Translations under genes and position numbers: made by a program
Shown here: piece by piece, positions 32,853-39,864 of the stretch
Layout of the letters: the number at the start of each line of letters is the position of its first letter
Position numbering within the stretch: the first letter of the stretch is position 1
DNA from: a virus
Reading direction: 5' to 3' (one strand)
IMG/VR virus record: IMGVR_UViG_3300020439_001732
Location: 1-43,542 of that record
DNA length: 43,542 bases
The notes under the pieces: generated by a model
Seen by the model: only the letters and a program-made list of their open reading frames with translations
The model's database searches: none
What the model was told of the DNA's origin: nothing

Positions 32853-33052
32853 TCCTTACCTGTAAATTGTTCATCCTCAATTCCAGCCAATACCGCTTTA
32901 CGGATTAGTGGGTGGTTGTACAAGTGTTGTGGTAATCTCTTGTGTTCAAGTCTACCACCAATTTGATAACGTCTCATCTCTTTCAAAAGATTAGAACGTT
33001 TACGCCATTTACTGGCACTCATATTCTTCTTATGATGTTTACTTCTTGCCAT
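32849..33052 (-). CDS. Small basic protein
   Basis: 67 residues from ATG 33052 (an alternative start is 33067). Very basic and helical: MARSKHHKKNMSASKWRKRS, then NLLKEMRRYQIGGRLEHKRL, ending IEDEQFTGKE. No zinc ligand. It overlaps the neighbours by a few nt. A nucleic acid-binding role is possible by charge alone; a similar MA.SKHHR-type start is seen in the gene at 41860. Confidence 0.6.
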   Translation of the reverse strand: MARSKHHKKNMSASKWRKRSNLLKEMRRYQIGGRLEHKRLPQHLYNHPLIRKAVLAGIEDEQFTGKE

Positions 33053-33254
33053 AGGTAATATATCCATTTAAATATTGGTTAACTAATTCATTCTCAACTT
33101 TCATACGAACTTTATAATCTTCATATGACTCTGATTCAAGTCTCTTAGGTCCTTTACACATCTCACTTACACGTGGTCTTGGATCCACATCAGCCTTTTC
33201 TTGTTTGTAAACAACATCTTTTTGAAACTTGTAATTGTTCCAAGGTCCTGCCAT
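33039..33254 (-). CDS. Small conserved-looking protein, unknown
   Basis: 71 residues starting MAGPWNNYKFQKDVVYKQEK, with RPRVSEMCKGPKRLESESYE in the middle. Charged, soluble. Its ATG overlaps the previous stop as TAATG, with AAAGGAGG about 10 nt before. No family recognised. Confidence 0.65.
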   Translation of the reverse strand: MAGPWNNYKFQKDVVYKQEKADVDPRPRVSEMCKGPKRLESESYEDYKVRMKVENELVNQYLNGYITYGKK

Positions 33255-33409
33255 TACTTGACCTCCTTTAGGTCTTTAGGGTTAACATCTATATGTTTAA
33301 GATACATCTCAGCATCTTCTTTGGTTTCCGCTACAAAAGAATAATTCATATCTTTTGTAGTCCACTTTTTATAATGGTCGAACTGACCAGTATTTTTTTT
33401 CTTTGACAT
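33254..33409 (-). CDS. 51-residue protein, unknown
   Basis: Frame from ATG 33409 to TAA 33254. It reads MSKKKNTGQFDHYKKWTTKD, MNYSFVAETKEDAEMYLKHI and ends KDLKEVK. The ribosome site GGAGATTAG is directly upstream and the stop overlaps the next ATG (TAATG). Charged, probably soluble. No family recognised. Confidence 0.65.
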   Translation of the reverse strand: MSKKKNTGQFDHYKKWTTKDMNYSFVAETKEDAEMYLKHIDVNPKDLKEVK

Positions 33410-33850
33410 CTAATCTCCGAAGTTATGGTTAAGAAAATCTTTTTGTTTCTTTACAGCCTTTTTAATAGCTGCCTTCTTTTCCTTTTGTCTATCCAAAAGA
33501 ATTTGTTCTTGTGTTCTACGTTTGGTTTTCTTCTTAGGTGGTGTAACCTTAGTAGGTGGAAGTGTACCTTTCAACTTAGGTTGTTCTTTACCTTTGTGAA
33601 ATACATTACCATCTTTATCTACGAACTCAGCCATCCAATGCCATCCAGCAGGACGACCTGTAGGTTTGTATGCTGGTTTGTTAGTTTCAGGAAACTTCTT
33701 GTGAAGTAATCCAGTCAAGGCTCTACTACCAATCACCTCTTTACAATCTGTACTAACATTCTTAACTGGTTCACCTGTGATTTTACAATCCATATAAGCA
33801 ACACCATTTATAAAATAACCACCATTTTTTTCAAATGTAGTTTCTTTCAT
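33410..33850 (-). CDS. Unknown protein with basic C-terminal tail
   Basis: 146 residues. The N-terminus has a CxxCGEP-like pattern with spaced cysteines (YMDCKITGEPVKNVSTDCKE), then GSRALTGLLHKKFPETNKP and GWHWMAEFVDKDGNVFHKGK. The last 60 residues are very Lys/Pro rich (KLKGTLPPTKVTPPKKKTKR). The cysteine pair may be a metal site. AAGGAG precedes the start. Family not recognised. Confidence 0.65.
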   Translation of the reverse strand: MKETTFEKNGGYFINGVAYMDCKITGEPVKNVSTDCKEVIGSRALTGLLHKKFPETNKPAYKPTGRPAGWHWMAEFVDKDGNVFHKGKEQPKLKGTLPPTKVTPPKKKTKRRTQEQILLDRQKEKKAAIKKAVKKQKDFLNHNFGD

Positions 33851-33866
33851 TATAACTCCTTTTATT

Positions 33867-34082
33867 TTAAGATTCTCCGATGGAACCTGATTTGATTCCT
33901 TCTTTTAATAACAATTCTAAAAAACCACTTTCCATTTTTTTCATTTCTTTTTGCATTTTCATATCTACTGATAAATCAAATTCAATTAAATCATCAATCA
34001 AATGACCAGTAAGTTCTCTTGTTTTACCACGAGCCGATGATTCTATTTCTTCTAATCTCTCTACTATCTGTCTGATATTCAT
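33867..34082 (-). CDS. Small helical protein, unknown
   Basis: 71 residues from ATG 34082, which shares bases with the preceding stop (TAATG); the TTG 12 nt upstream is rejected. Reads MNIRQIVERLEEIESSARGK, then two helices (GHLIDDLIEFDLSVDMKMQK). Soluble. No family recognised. Confidence 0.65.
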   Translation of the reverse strand: MNIRQIVERLEEIESSARGKTRELTGHLIDDLIEFDLSVDMKMQKEMKKMESGFLELLLKEGIKSGSIGES

Positions 34083-34888
34083 TATAGTCCCCAAGCGGTT
34101 TTTAATTTTTTAACCAAAACATTATGTACAAGTTTATTACTTTCAGCTGTTAAATGACCAGGTAACATTTCCCACTCATCTAACTTTGGATCTGGTTGAT
34201 TATCTTGTTCCATATAACACATTTGTGTAAGTTCTGGATTCTTTTTTTGTTCATCACTACCCTTTACATTCTGCTTCTCATTACGTTCATACCATTGTAT
34301 TTCTTTTGGTATATTCCATAATGGTGTACCACCATCAGCATCTTCTTTATCACTAAGTGGATTAACTTTAAACAAACTTTGTATAAAATAGCATTTAATA
34401 TTACGTTCCTTACATAATAAATACATCAAAGTAGGAAGAAAAAACACGTTCAAATGAATTACTTTATCCCAATTCATACCAAATAATTTTCTTAAATATT
34501 TGTATTTATCATTTTCACCTTGTTTAGTATGTTCATAAACTCGTTGGACATACCATCTATTTTTAATTCCATCTCTAATATCTTCAATGTTCATAACAAC
34601 TTCACTTAATCTCTCAGAATTAGTTAAACCTATTAATATATAGTTAGGATTTTGTTCAAGCGAATATAAAAATCTATTAAATATACCTAACATTGAATCA
34701 CCAGGTATTGCTAAGTTAGTATGTTCCAATCCTAATTCACGTGGAACACTTTCAACCCATCGTGTTAAAAGTAATTCTTCAGAAACTAAATCTTTTATTT
34801 TAGTCTTTTCGTGTGCGTGATTAGGTGAACAATCCCCATCCCAAGTAGAAAGGTAACTATCACCTATTATGTATAACTTATTATTCAT
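34082..34888 (-). CDS. SGNH/GDSL hydrolase-like protein
   Basis: 268 residues. Block I is IIGDSYLSTWDGDCSP with Ser11, then NLAIPGDSMLGIFNRFLYSL and YILIGLTNSERLS, in the place of the GxND block. Near the end GHLTAESNKLV supplies the catalytic-type His (about residue 247) after MLPG. SGNH enzymes are esterases or deacylases, often acting on sugars or lipids. The Asn of block III is replaced by GLTNSE, so I judge the fold likely and the activity uncertain. Starts 10 nt after tRNA-Cys. Confidence 0.68.
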   Translation of the reverse strand: MNNKLYIIGDSYLSTWDGDCSPNHAHEKTKIKDLVSEELLLTRWVESVPRELGLEHTNLAIPGDSMLGIFNRFLYSLEQNPNYILIGLTNSERLSEVVMNIEDIRDGIKNRWYVQRVYEHTKQGENDKYKYLRKLFGMNWDKVIHLNVFFLPTLMYLLCKERNIKCYFIQSLFKVNPLSDKEDADGGTPLWNIPKEIQWYERNEKQNVKGSDEQKKNPELTQMCYMEQDNQPDPKLDEWEMLPGHLTAESNKLVHNVLVKKLKTAWGL

Positions 34889-34898
34889 TTAAATTTTG

Positions 34899-34972
34899 AG
34901 TGCAGGACAGGATTCGAACCTGCGAACAATGGTTTTGCAAACCACCCCATTAGACCACTCTGGCACCTGCAC
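34899..34972 (-). tRNA. tRNA-Cys (anticodon GCA)
   Basis: 74 nt. Acceptor GTGCAGG pairs with CCTGCAC. The T arm is GCAGG-TTCGAAT-CCTGT, and the anticodon stem GTGGT/ACCAT carries loop TTGCAAA, giving GCA. The D arm is short. CCA is not encoded. It is the only tRNA gene seen in the window. Its 5' 23 nt overlap the end of the SWIM-like CDS. Confidence 0.95.
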
Positions 34973-35210
34973 GGCCACTGCGTTGTGAGAGTAATCTACT
35001 TTGCACTTCTTCTATATGTTTACAATATCTTTTTCTAAACTTATGTCTAAATTGAAATGCCTTACAATCACAAGCCCATTCCAATCTACTTCTATCAAAT
35101 CTTATATCATATGGTTTACCAGAAATCTTATGATGTTCCCAACCATAATCATCTATTACAACACCATCAAAAGTTTCTATAACTAAATCTATCATTTCTT
35201 GATTAGTCAT
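34950..35210 (-). CDS. SWIM zinc-finger-like protein, C-terminus overlapping tRNA-Cys
   Basis: 86 residues from ATG 35210, which overlaps the previous stop; a longer frame to 35303 lies inside that gene and is rejected. It reads MTNQEMIDLVIETFDGVVID, then WEHHKISGKPYDIRF, and ends with a SWIM finger: CDCKAFQFRHKFRKRYCKHIE (CxC then CxH). SWIM fingers bind nucleic acid or protein. The last codons (GRAGARVV) and stop lie inside the tRNA gene, an unusual overlap. Confidence 0.72.
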   Translation of the reverse strand: MTNQEMIDLVIETFDGVVIDDYGWEHHKISGKPYDIRFDRSRLEWACDCKAFQFRHKFRKRYCKHIEEVQSRLLSQRSGRAGARVV

Positions 35211-35445
35211 TATATAAACTCTCTGTATCTTCAAATCTAAGTTCTTCTCGGTACATATCAACATCACTATCACAATAACCAATATCACCCATAGCCCTAC
35301 CAACTTTCATTAAATCCAAAGTAGATAACTTAGGTGCCCTACCGAGAGCTGATAAACCTTGAAAGTAAAGTATCCACAAAGATTTACCATTAGAGAAATA
35401 AATATCCTCGTTTTTAATTTCTGTAATACGAAGATTATCTCTCAT
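35203..35445 (-). CDS. Small protein, unknown
   Basis: 80 residues starting MRDNLRITEIKNEDIYFSNG, then KSLWILYFQGLSALGRAPKL and an acidic end (YREELRFEDTESLYND). Soluble. It overlaps the upstream mini-gene by 11 nt and the next gene by 8 nt (ATGACTAA), so it is translationally coupled. No family recognised. Confidence 0.7.
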   Translation of the reverse strand: MRDNLRITEIKNEDIYFSNGKSLWILYFQGLSALGRAPKLSTLDLMKVGRAMGDIGYCDSDVDMYREELRFEDTESLYND

Positions 35446-35578
35446 TGTGTAACTCAGCTTTCATTTCCCAATACTCACATTCCTCATCACTCATAGTTTT
35501 TTCCCCAGCGATGATTGAGTCCATTTCTTCAAAAAACTCATCCATATCTTTTTTAATTTCTTCAAAAATTGAATTCAT
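35435..35578 (-). CDS. 47-residue acidic protein, first gene of an operon
   Basis: Frame from ATG 35578, 27 nt downstream of the promoter's -10, with AAGGGG upstream. It reads MNSIFEEIKKDMDEFFEEMD and ends WEMKAELHNER. Very acidic and helical. Opens the operon that runs through tRNA-Cys, deformylase and on toward tmRNA. No family recognised. Confidence 0.72.
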   Translation of the reverse strand: MNSIFEEIKKDMDEFFEEMDSIIAGEKTMSDEECEYWEMKAELHNER

Positions 35579-35604
35579 AATTTATTCCCCTTATTTAACA
35601 CCTA

Positions 35605-35634
35605 AATATACGAAAGAAATAATATATGTGTCAA
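35605..35634 (-). promoter_or_regulatory. Sigma70-like promoter for the mini-gene/tRNA/def operon
   Basis: Minus strand TTGACA (35634-35629), 18-nt spacer ending CG, TATATT (35610-35605). It has the same extended core (AAGACTTGACA) as 20515 and 36458. It overlaps the final codons of the gene upstream, which stops at TGA inside the -35 hexamer. Confidence 0.83.
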
Positions 35635-35921
35635 GTCTTTTTTCCTCTTTTTTTACGAATTTTTTGTACCTTAATAGATTCCTCTACAGATGCTGGTACT
35701 AACCTACCAGGTTCACCACCTTCCCAAGAGTAATTAATACCTGGTTCTGGTGTGAATGGTTCATAATTCTTTTCATAAAATACATCCCACTCACACCATT
35801 CAACCATTTTAGCAATACTACCACCATAGTAACGAATTAAATACTCACGTTTACCAGTATTCTTATTAGTCCTAATAATAGTTTGACCATCATCAGGTGA
35901 TGTATATTCCCAATCACTCAA
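35631..35921 (-). CDS. 96-residue protein, unknown; TTG start
   Basis: Starts at TTG 35921 directly after the phosphatase stop, with AGGTGA about 8 nt upstream and no nearby ATG. It reads MSDWEYTSPDDGQTIIRTNK, then GKREYLIRYYGGSIAKMVEW and EPGINYSWEGGEPGRLVP, with a basic end (RKKRGKKT). Soluble. The stop TGA lies in the -35 of the next promoter. No family recognised. Confidence 0.68.
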   Translation of the reverse strand: MSDWEYTSPDDGQTIIRTNKNTGKREYLIRYYGGSIAKMVEWCEWDVFYEKNYEPFTPEPGINYSWEGGEPGRLVPASVEESIKVQKIRKKRGKKT

Positions 35922-36431
35922 TTAGAAATCACCTGGTGCAACTTGGAAAGTGTTAAGACCTAAATCTCTCCACATCTTCACAACCTTATCCCTATCATCC
36001 ACAACAAGAAAAACATCGTTGATATCAACAAAGGTATCTAACATAATTTTCTTGAGGATTTCATCTGGCATAAATCTCATATCAGGTGTGGCTGGATTAC
36101 CATCGGCAATCGGCCAAGAGTTATCTTTGAATTTATCAGGTCTCATAACCAAAAGGTCGTGTGGTACATCGTGTAAAGTTAACCAATGTTTAGTAGCAAC
36201 AAAACCTCTATCATTTCTACCACTAAAGATAACAATCTTGAAACCATCAGCTTTGAACATCTGAGCCATCTTGATTACAGGATGATTTGGTGTATCCCAA
36301 TTAAGAATAGAATTAGGGTCGGCAAAGATATCCCAATCCAATTTACCATTTGGTTTCATCGACATATCTCTCCTAACATCAATATTAGCGAGAGTACCAT
36401 CGAGGTCAAATATAACCGTGTTCTTATTCAT
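35922..36431 (-). CDS. HAD-family 3'-phosphatase (PseT C-terminal domain-like)
   Basis: 169 residues. Motif I is IFDLDGTLA (Asp9 nucleophile, Asp11). Motif II is IVIFSGRNDRG, then a C-terminal DVFLVVDDRDKVVKMWRDLG and QVAPGDF that closely resemble the end of T4 PseT. T4 PseT couples a kinase domain to this phosphatase to repair cut tRNA; here the kinase half is absent from this gene. It would remove 3'-phosphates from RNA or DNA ends. It opens an operon with the promoter 36458 and a strong AAGGAG. Confidence 0.87.
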   Translation of the reverse strand: MNKNTVIFDLDGTLANIDVRRDMSMKPNGKLDWDIFADPNSILNWDTPNHPVIKMAQMFKADGFKIVIFSGRNDRGFVATKHWLTLHDVPHDLLVMRPDKFKDNSWPIADGNPATPDMRFMPDEILKKIMLDTFVDINDVFLVVDDRDKVVKMWRDLGLNTFQVAPGDF

Positions 36432-36457
36432 AATTTTTTCTCCTTATCTTAGGTACA

Positions 36458-36487
36458 ATAATACGAATAAAAACATATATAAGTCAA
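36458..36487 (-). promoter_or_regulatory. Sigma70-like promoter for the 3'-phosphatase gene
   Basis: Minus strand TTGACT (36487-36482), 18-nt spacer ending CG, TATTAT (36463-36458), preceded by AAAAAAAGAC. Same layout as at 20515 and 35605. It sits 26 nt before the ATG at 36431, and directly after the PhoH stop. Confidence 0.8.
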
Positions 36488-36495
36488 GTCTTTTT

Positions 36496-37326
36496 TTAAT
36501 TTTTTCTCCAATATCCGAATCGTGGAACATCATATGTTGGATGTTTCAACCATTGACTTAATGTTTCTTCTGCTTCAGTATCTTGTGGAATATCCCACTC
36601 GTTATACCTACCAAGTAGTTCAGCTACAATTGGATGTCTAACAATATCTCTCATTTCGAATTGTGTAAATCCAACTCCATATAAACCTGTAAATCGTTTT
36701 ACAGAATCTTCTAAACCATTATCTGTCTTGGTACGTAAATCACTTTGCATTAAATCACCACTAACAATGTATTTAGAACCCGTACCAATACGTGTTAGGA
36801 ATGTTTTAATTTGTGCTTGTGTAGTGTTTTGTGCCTCATCTAACATTACTATTTTATTCTGTAGTGTTAGTCCCCTTGTATATGCTAAAGGAATAACTTT
36901 AACAATACCAGCCGCTCTCAGAACATCTAATCTTTGTTTACCGATTATCTGTTCCATATTATAATATACTGATTGCATAAAAGGTTCAGTCTTCTCATCA
37001 ATATTACCTGGTAGGTATCCCATACGTTCACCATCAACTTCTACCATTGGTTTGGTAACAACAATACCATCATACTGATTTTTCTTTGATGCTAGTTGTT
37101 CGAGTGCATAATAAGCCGCCACAAATGTTTTACCACAACCTGCGGGACCAATACAAAAGGTTATAGTATTCGTATCAATCGTATCCCAAAACTTTTGTTG
37201 GTTTCGATTCTTAAATTCTATACCCCATTTTATTCGTTTCATTTGTGAGATTGCTTGTCTATGATTTTGACACTCTTGATTAGTAACTACTTTTGTAACA
37301 GTTTCAACTTTTGGTTTTCTAGCCAT
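36496..37326 (-). CDS. phoH: PhoH-family ATPase
   Basis: 276 residues. Walker A is GPAGCGKT (60-67) and Walker B VMLDEAQ (160-166), with VTKPMVEVDGERMGYLPG between and YIVSGDLMQSDL after. These are the PhoH hallmarks of marine phages. It is a P-loop helicase-like ATPase, with proposed roles in RNA metabolism or phosphate stress. The first 30 residues are a basic tail. The 73-nt gap upstream (37327-37399) is AT-rich with an ATACTTAT motif (37377-37384) that may belong to its promoter. Confidence 0.95.
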   Translation of the reverse strand: MARKPKVETVTKVVTNQECQNHRQAISQMKRIKWGIEFKNRNQQKFWDTIDTNTITFCIGPAGCGKTFVAAYYALEQLASKKNQYDGIVVTKPMVEVDGERMGYLPGNIDEKTEPFMQSVYYNMEQIIGKQRLDVLRAAGIVKVIPLAYTRGLTLQNKIVMLDEAQNTTQAQIKTFLTRIGTGSKYIVSGDLMQSDLRTKTDNGLEDSVKRFTGLYGVGFTQFEMRDIVRHPIVAELLGRYNEWDIPQDTEAEETLSQWLKHPTYDVPRFGYWRKN

Positions 37327-37399
37327 AGTAACACCCCTTTTTGGATTTGGTTAATTATTAACTTGGGTTCTTACTAATAAGTATAATATATACTGGCAG

Positions 37400-38344
37400 T
37401 TATTCTACTTTTACACCACCTCTTATATTTTTTTCTTCTAAGTTTTTCTTTTCGAACTTTGGTAAATCATTTTCATCAGGAACTATACTTGTGTTATGTA
37501 GTGCTTCCATTGTTGGTTCATCTTCTTTAACTTTTTCTCGTTTCAATATCTTATCTTTTGTTTCACCATACACTTCCCACCACGAGCGTTCCTTGCGCGA
37601 ATTTTTAGTTGAAACGCGCGGCGCTGAATTTTGATTTTCACCTTCTCTAAGTATGAGTGCTTGGTTAAACGCTATAACTAACATAACGGCCAACGGGTCA
37701 AACACAAAGATAAGAATAAAGATAAAAAACTTTACCACGGTATCTACATCGGTATCGAACACTTTTGCCAAATAAATTGCCGGCCCCACATCTACACCAG
37801 TTTCAACAAGGGCTATTTTTAAATCACCAATCTCACCTTTTAAATTCATCATATCTTCATTGATTTTATTTATCTTTGGTTGATACTCTTCTCTAAGTTT
37901 TCTTTTCGCGGTACGATAATTTTCAGGTAGTTCTTCTACTGCGGCTTCTAATTCTTCTTTTAGAAATTTCTTATCTTCTGTTAATTGTTCTAATCTATCT
38001 TCTTTATATAATAGTGCCGTAGATTCTTTCTCGAATGTTACGGTGGCACCTTGATATGCATTTGATAAGTATCCAAAGATACCTGCAGATGTAATTAACA
38101 CTAATGTTACTACCGCTACCATAAGGTATGATTTTTGAAATACATTAACCTTGTCCCAATAACGATAAAGAAATGCCGCGGCAACCAACTTACCAAATTC
38201 TAATGAACCTGCCATTATGATAACTGAGAATGCGGCACCCGCAAACAATTTAGATAAACCGAATACTGAAAAGAATCCAGCACTTCCTGCAATAAGTAAC
38301 GCGGCAATTCCCAAGTATATGTGGAAATTCTTAGAGCGTTCCAT
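37400..38344 (-). CDS. Four-span membrane protein with central coiled coil
   Basis: 314 residues. Three spans at about 8-30, 33-57 and 69-93 (IAALLIAGSAGFFSVFGLSK; VAVVTLVLITSAGIFGYLSN), a coiled coil of about 80 residues (LEQLTEDKKFLKEELEAAVE), a fourth span near 205-230 (FFIFILIFVFDPLAVMLVIA), and a charged C-tail. There is no catalytic motif. Similar proteins occur in large marine T4-like phages. AGGAG precedes the ATG. The C-tail is encoded by a short GC-rich patch (37594-37625) with codons unlike the rest. Confidence 0.8.
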   Translation of the reverse strand: MERSKNFHIYLGIAALLIAGSAGFFSVFGLSKLFAGAAFSVIIMAGSLEFGKLVAAAFLYRYWDKVNVFQKSYLMVAVVTLVLITSAGIFGYLSNAYQGATVTFEKESTALLYKEDRLEQLTEDKKFLKEELEAAVEELPENYRTAKRKLREEYQPKINKINEDMMNLKGEIGDLKIALVETGVDVGPAIYLAKVFDTDVDTVVKFFIFILIFVFDPLAVMLVIAFNQALILREGENQNSAPRVSTKNSRKERSWWEVYGETKDKILKREKVKEDEPTMEALHNTSIVPDENDLPKFEKKNLEEKNIRGGVKVE

Positions 38345-38358
38345 TTTGTTCTCCTAAG

Positions 38359-38547
38359 TTACTGAATACCGTCTTCTTCTAACTCAACGATATTCTCAAT
38401 ACGTTCAACTTTTTGTTTCAATCCTCTGATTATCTTAATTAATAAATCATTTGCTGGACTGATATCTTCTGGTATTAAACCATTCATTCTATCTAATTCA
38501 TCTTGTAAATAGGATAAATCATCTAATACTTGATTTCTTCTTCTCAT
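38359..38547 (-). CDS. 62-residue coiled-coil protein
   Basis: Reads MRRRNQVLDDLSYLQDELDR, then LIPEDISPANDLLIKIIRGL and a second helix (KVERIENIVELEEDGI). Soluble, heptad-like. It lies between the J-domain gene and the membrane protein, 14 nt before the latter. A partner for the coiled coil of the next protein is possible but not shown. Confidence 0.68.
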   Translation of the reverse strand: MRRRNQVLDDLSYLQDELDRMNGLIPEDISPANDLLIKIIRGLKQKVERIENIVELEEDGIQ

Positions 38548-38579
38548 TGTAGCCTCTATTTTTGGTTAGTAATAAATAT

Positions 38580-39101
38580 CTACTTTACATTTAATTGTTG
38601 TAAAATATATTGTTTGAAATTTTCCTTATTTTTACCACTTGAATGTACCCAATGCCACGCCCAAGTAGTTCTCATATTCTCTATGGTGTTAGTTATAGCC
38701 TTTATTTGTTTACCTATTTCCATAATCATTCTATCATTCATATCCACATCAACACCTAAATCATCAGCAAGTTCTATTAACTTACCATAATCTTTTTCTT
38801 TTTTGGCAATACTAGCCTCTTTAAATAAATCTTCATCACCACCTTTATCAGGATGTGTTTTACTCGCTATCTCACGATACACATCTTTAAAAGAATCTTC
38901 ATCTACTTCTGTTTCAATTTTTTTATACGGATCTTTAGGTGTTTCTTTTTGTGGTTGTGGTTCACCACCTAACATTTGTGAAAAATCTGTATTGAATGTT
39001 GTTAAACATTTATCATATATTAATCGAGTTTCTTCTAATTCAGTTTGTAGATAACGTAATTTTAGACGTAACTTTTTCTTCTTGATTTTATCTAAGCTCA
39101 T
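38580..39101 (-). CDS. J-domain (DnaJ-like) co-chaperone
   Basis: 173 residues. The J motif HPD is at 83-85 in YREIASKTHPDKGGDEDLF, preceded by a helix and followed by helix III-like sequence (KEASIAKKEKDYGKLIEL). The N-terminal 45 residues are a basic coiled coil. It lacks the G/F and zinc domains of DnaJ, so it would recruit host DnaK to particular clients. With Hsp20 nearby it forms a small chaperone group. Start ATG 39101 has only a weak ribosome site. Confidence 0.86.
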   Translation of the reverse strand: MSLDKIKKKKLRLKLRYLQTELEETRLIYDKCLTTFNTDFSQMLGGEPQPQKETPKDPYKKIETEVDEDSFKDVYREIASKTHPDKGGDEDLFKEASIAKKEKDYGKLIELADDLGVDVDMNDRMIMEIGKQIKAITNTIENMRTTWAWHWVHSSGKNKENFKQYILQQLNVK

Positions 39102-39109
39102 ACATATAA

Positions 39110-39304
39110 CTATGTAATATCTTCAAATTCAACTTCAATTATTTTATTACAAATATAATATGAGTCTCCGTTCTTCAGAACGGTATCGGCAAGAGTCCAC
39201 ATTGTTTTAAGTTTTTCGGGAGAATAACCAGAACTAACCAACACCGTTCCAAGAACTGCGTATCTGTCTTTTCCTACATTTATTATTTTAGGAAATTTTG
39301 ACAG
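39110..39304 (-). CDS. Small protein with uncertain non-ATG start
   Basis: The frame ending at TAG 39110 reads coherently: SKFPKIINVGKDRYAVLG, then TVLVSSGYSPEKLKTMWTL and NGDSYYICNKIIEVEFEDIT. There is no ATG near the N-terminus. CTG at 39304 gives (M)SKFPKI; the next candidates are ATA 39286 and GTG 39244. It overlaps the end of Hsp20 by a few codons. Codon use is like the neighbours. I judge it probably real, with the start unresolved. No family recognised. Confidence 0.5.
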   Translation of the reverse strand: MSKFPKIINVGKDRYAVLGTVLVSSGYSPEKLKTMWTLADTVLKNGDSYYICNKIIEVEFEDIT

Positions 39305-39758
39305 AGTGTTTTTTTGGTTTAACTGGTTCTATCTTTGGAATCTCAATGGATAGTAAACCATCTTTGAATGATGCCTTAATTTTATCACCATCTAATAATT
39401 CACCCAATTCGAATGAACGTTTGAATGATGAATGTTTTAATTCTCTACGAATTACTTTAGCACCTTTGTCATCAAACAGGCCGTGTTTATCACCAGCGAT
39501 AGTTAGAGTACCATCCTCTACATCGATTGATAAATCTTTTTTATCAAGACCAGGTATCTCCGCAACTACTCCAACTTTATCATCGTATTCATATACGTTT
39601 ACTTTTGGATATGCAGAACCTTGGAATGGTTTTACTCCTACTGATTTGGTAATATCAGGAAAATTACTTTCCACGATTTTATCAAACATTCTATCAAATG
39701 GTGTTAAGAATTCATCCCTGTCGATTATAGGGAAGCGATTTAAAACTACTTTAGTCAT
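39288..39758 (-). CDS. hsp20: Small heat-shock protein Hsp20
   Basis: 156 residues. The alpha-crystallin domain (about 45-140) has VGVVAEIPGLDKKDLSIDVE, GTLTIAGDK and FKRSFELGELLDGDKIKASF, then DGLLSIEIPKIEP with the IxI-type end. Such ATP-independent chaperones hold unfolding proteins, and T4-like cyanophages often carry one. AGGAG precedes the ATG, and a 149-nt upstream region has structured leader and promoter-like motif. Confidence 0.95.
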   Translation of the reverse strand: MTKVVLNRFPIIDRDEFLTPFDRMFDKIVESNFPDITKSVGVKPFQGSAYPKVNVYEYDDKVGVVAEIPGLDKKDLSIDVEDGTLTIAGDKHGLFDDKGAKVIRRELKHSSFKRSFELGELLDGDKIKASFKDGLLSIEIPKIEPVKPKKHSVKIS

Positions 39759-39797
39759 TTTATTTCTCCTATGTTGTTTACTTTGTAGTCAAACTCT

Positions 39798-39856
39798 GAG
39801 ATAGATTCTTACGACATCTAATCTCACTTAATATTCAACCTCATTCGAGCGTTGAA
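39798..39856 (-). promoter_or_regulatory. Two stem-loops in the Hsp20 leader
   Basis: Stem 1: GAGATAGAT (39798-39806) with ATCTAATCTC (39816-39825), 9 pairs with one bulge. Stem 2: TTCAAC with GTTGAA plus CTC/GAG inside (39834-39856). They lie between the motif at 39865 and the AGGAG at the Hsp20 start. Could be a regulatory leader, conceivably temperature responsive. The ribosome site is not visibly masked. Confidence 0.45.
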
Positions 39857-39864
39857 ATCTTCTG

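Noticed and set aside
35211-35303. N-terminal extension of the SWIM-like protein (MVGLWVILVIVIV)
   Set aside because: It overlaps the previous gene, and the ATG at 35210 is coupled to the upstream stop; the hydrophobic stretch is an out-of-frame artefact.
39298-39804. 168-codon plus-strand ORF
   Set aside because: Antisense to Hsp20, whose domain assignment is certain.
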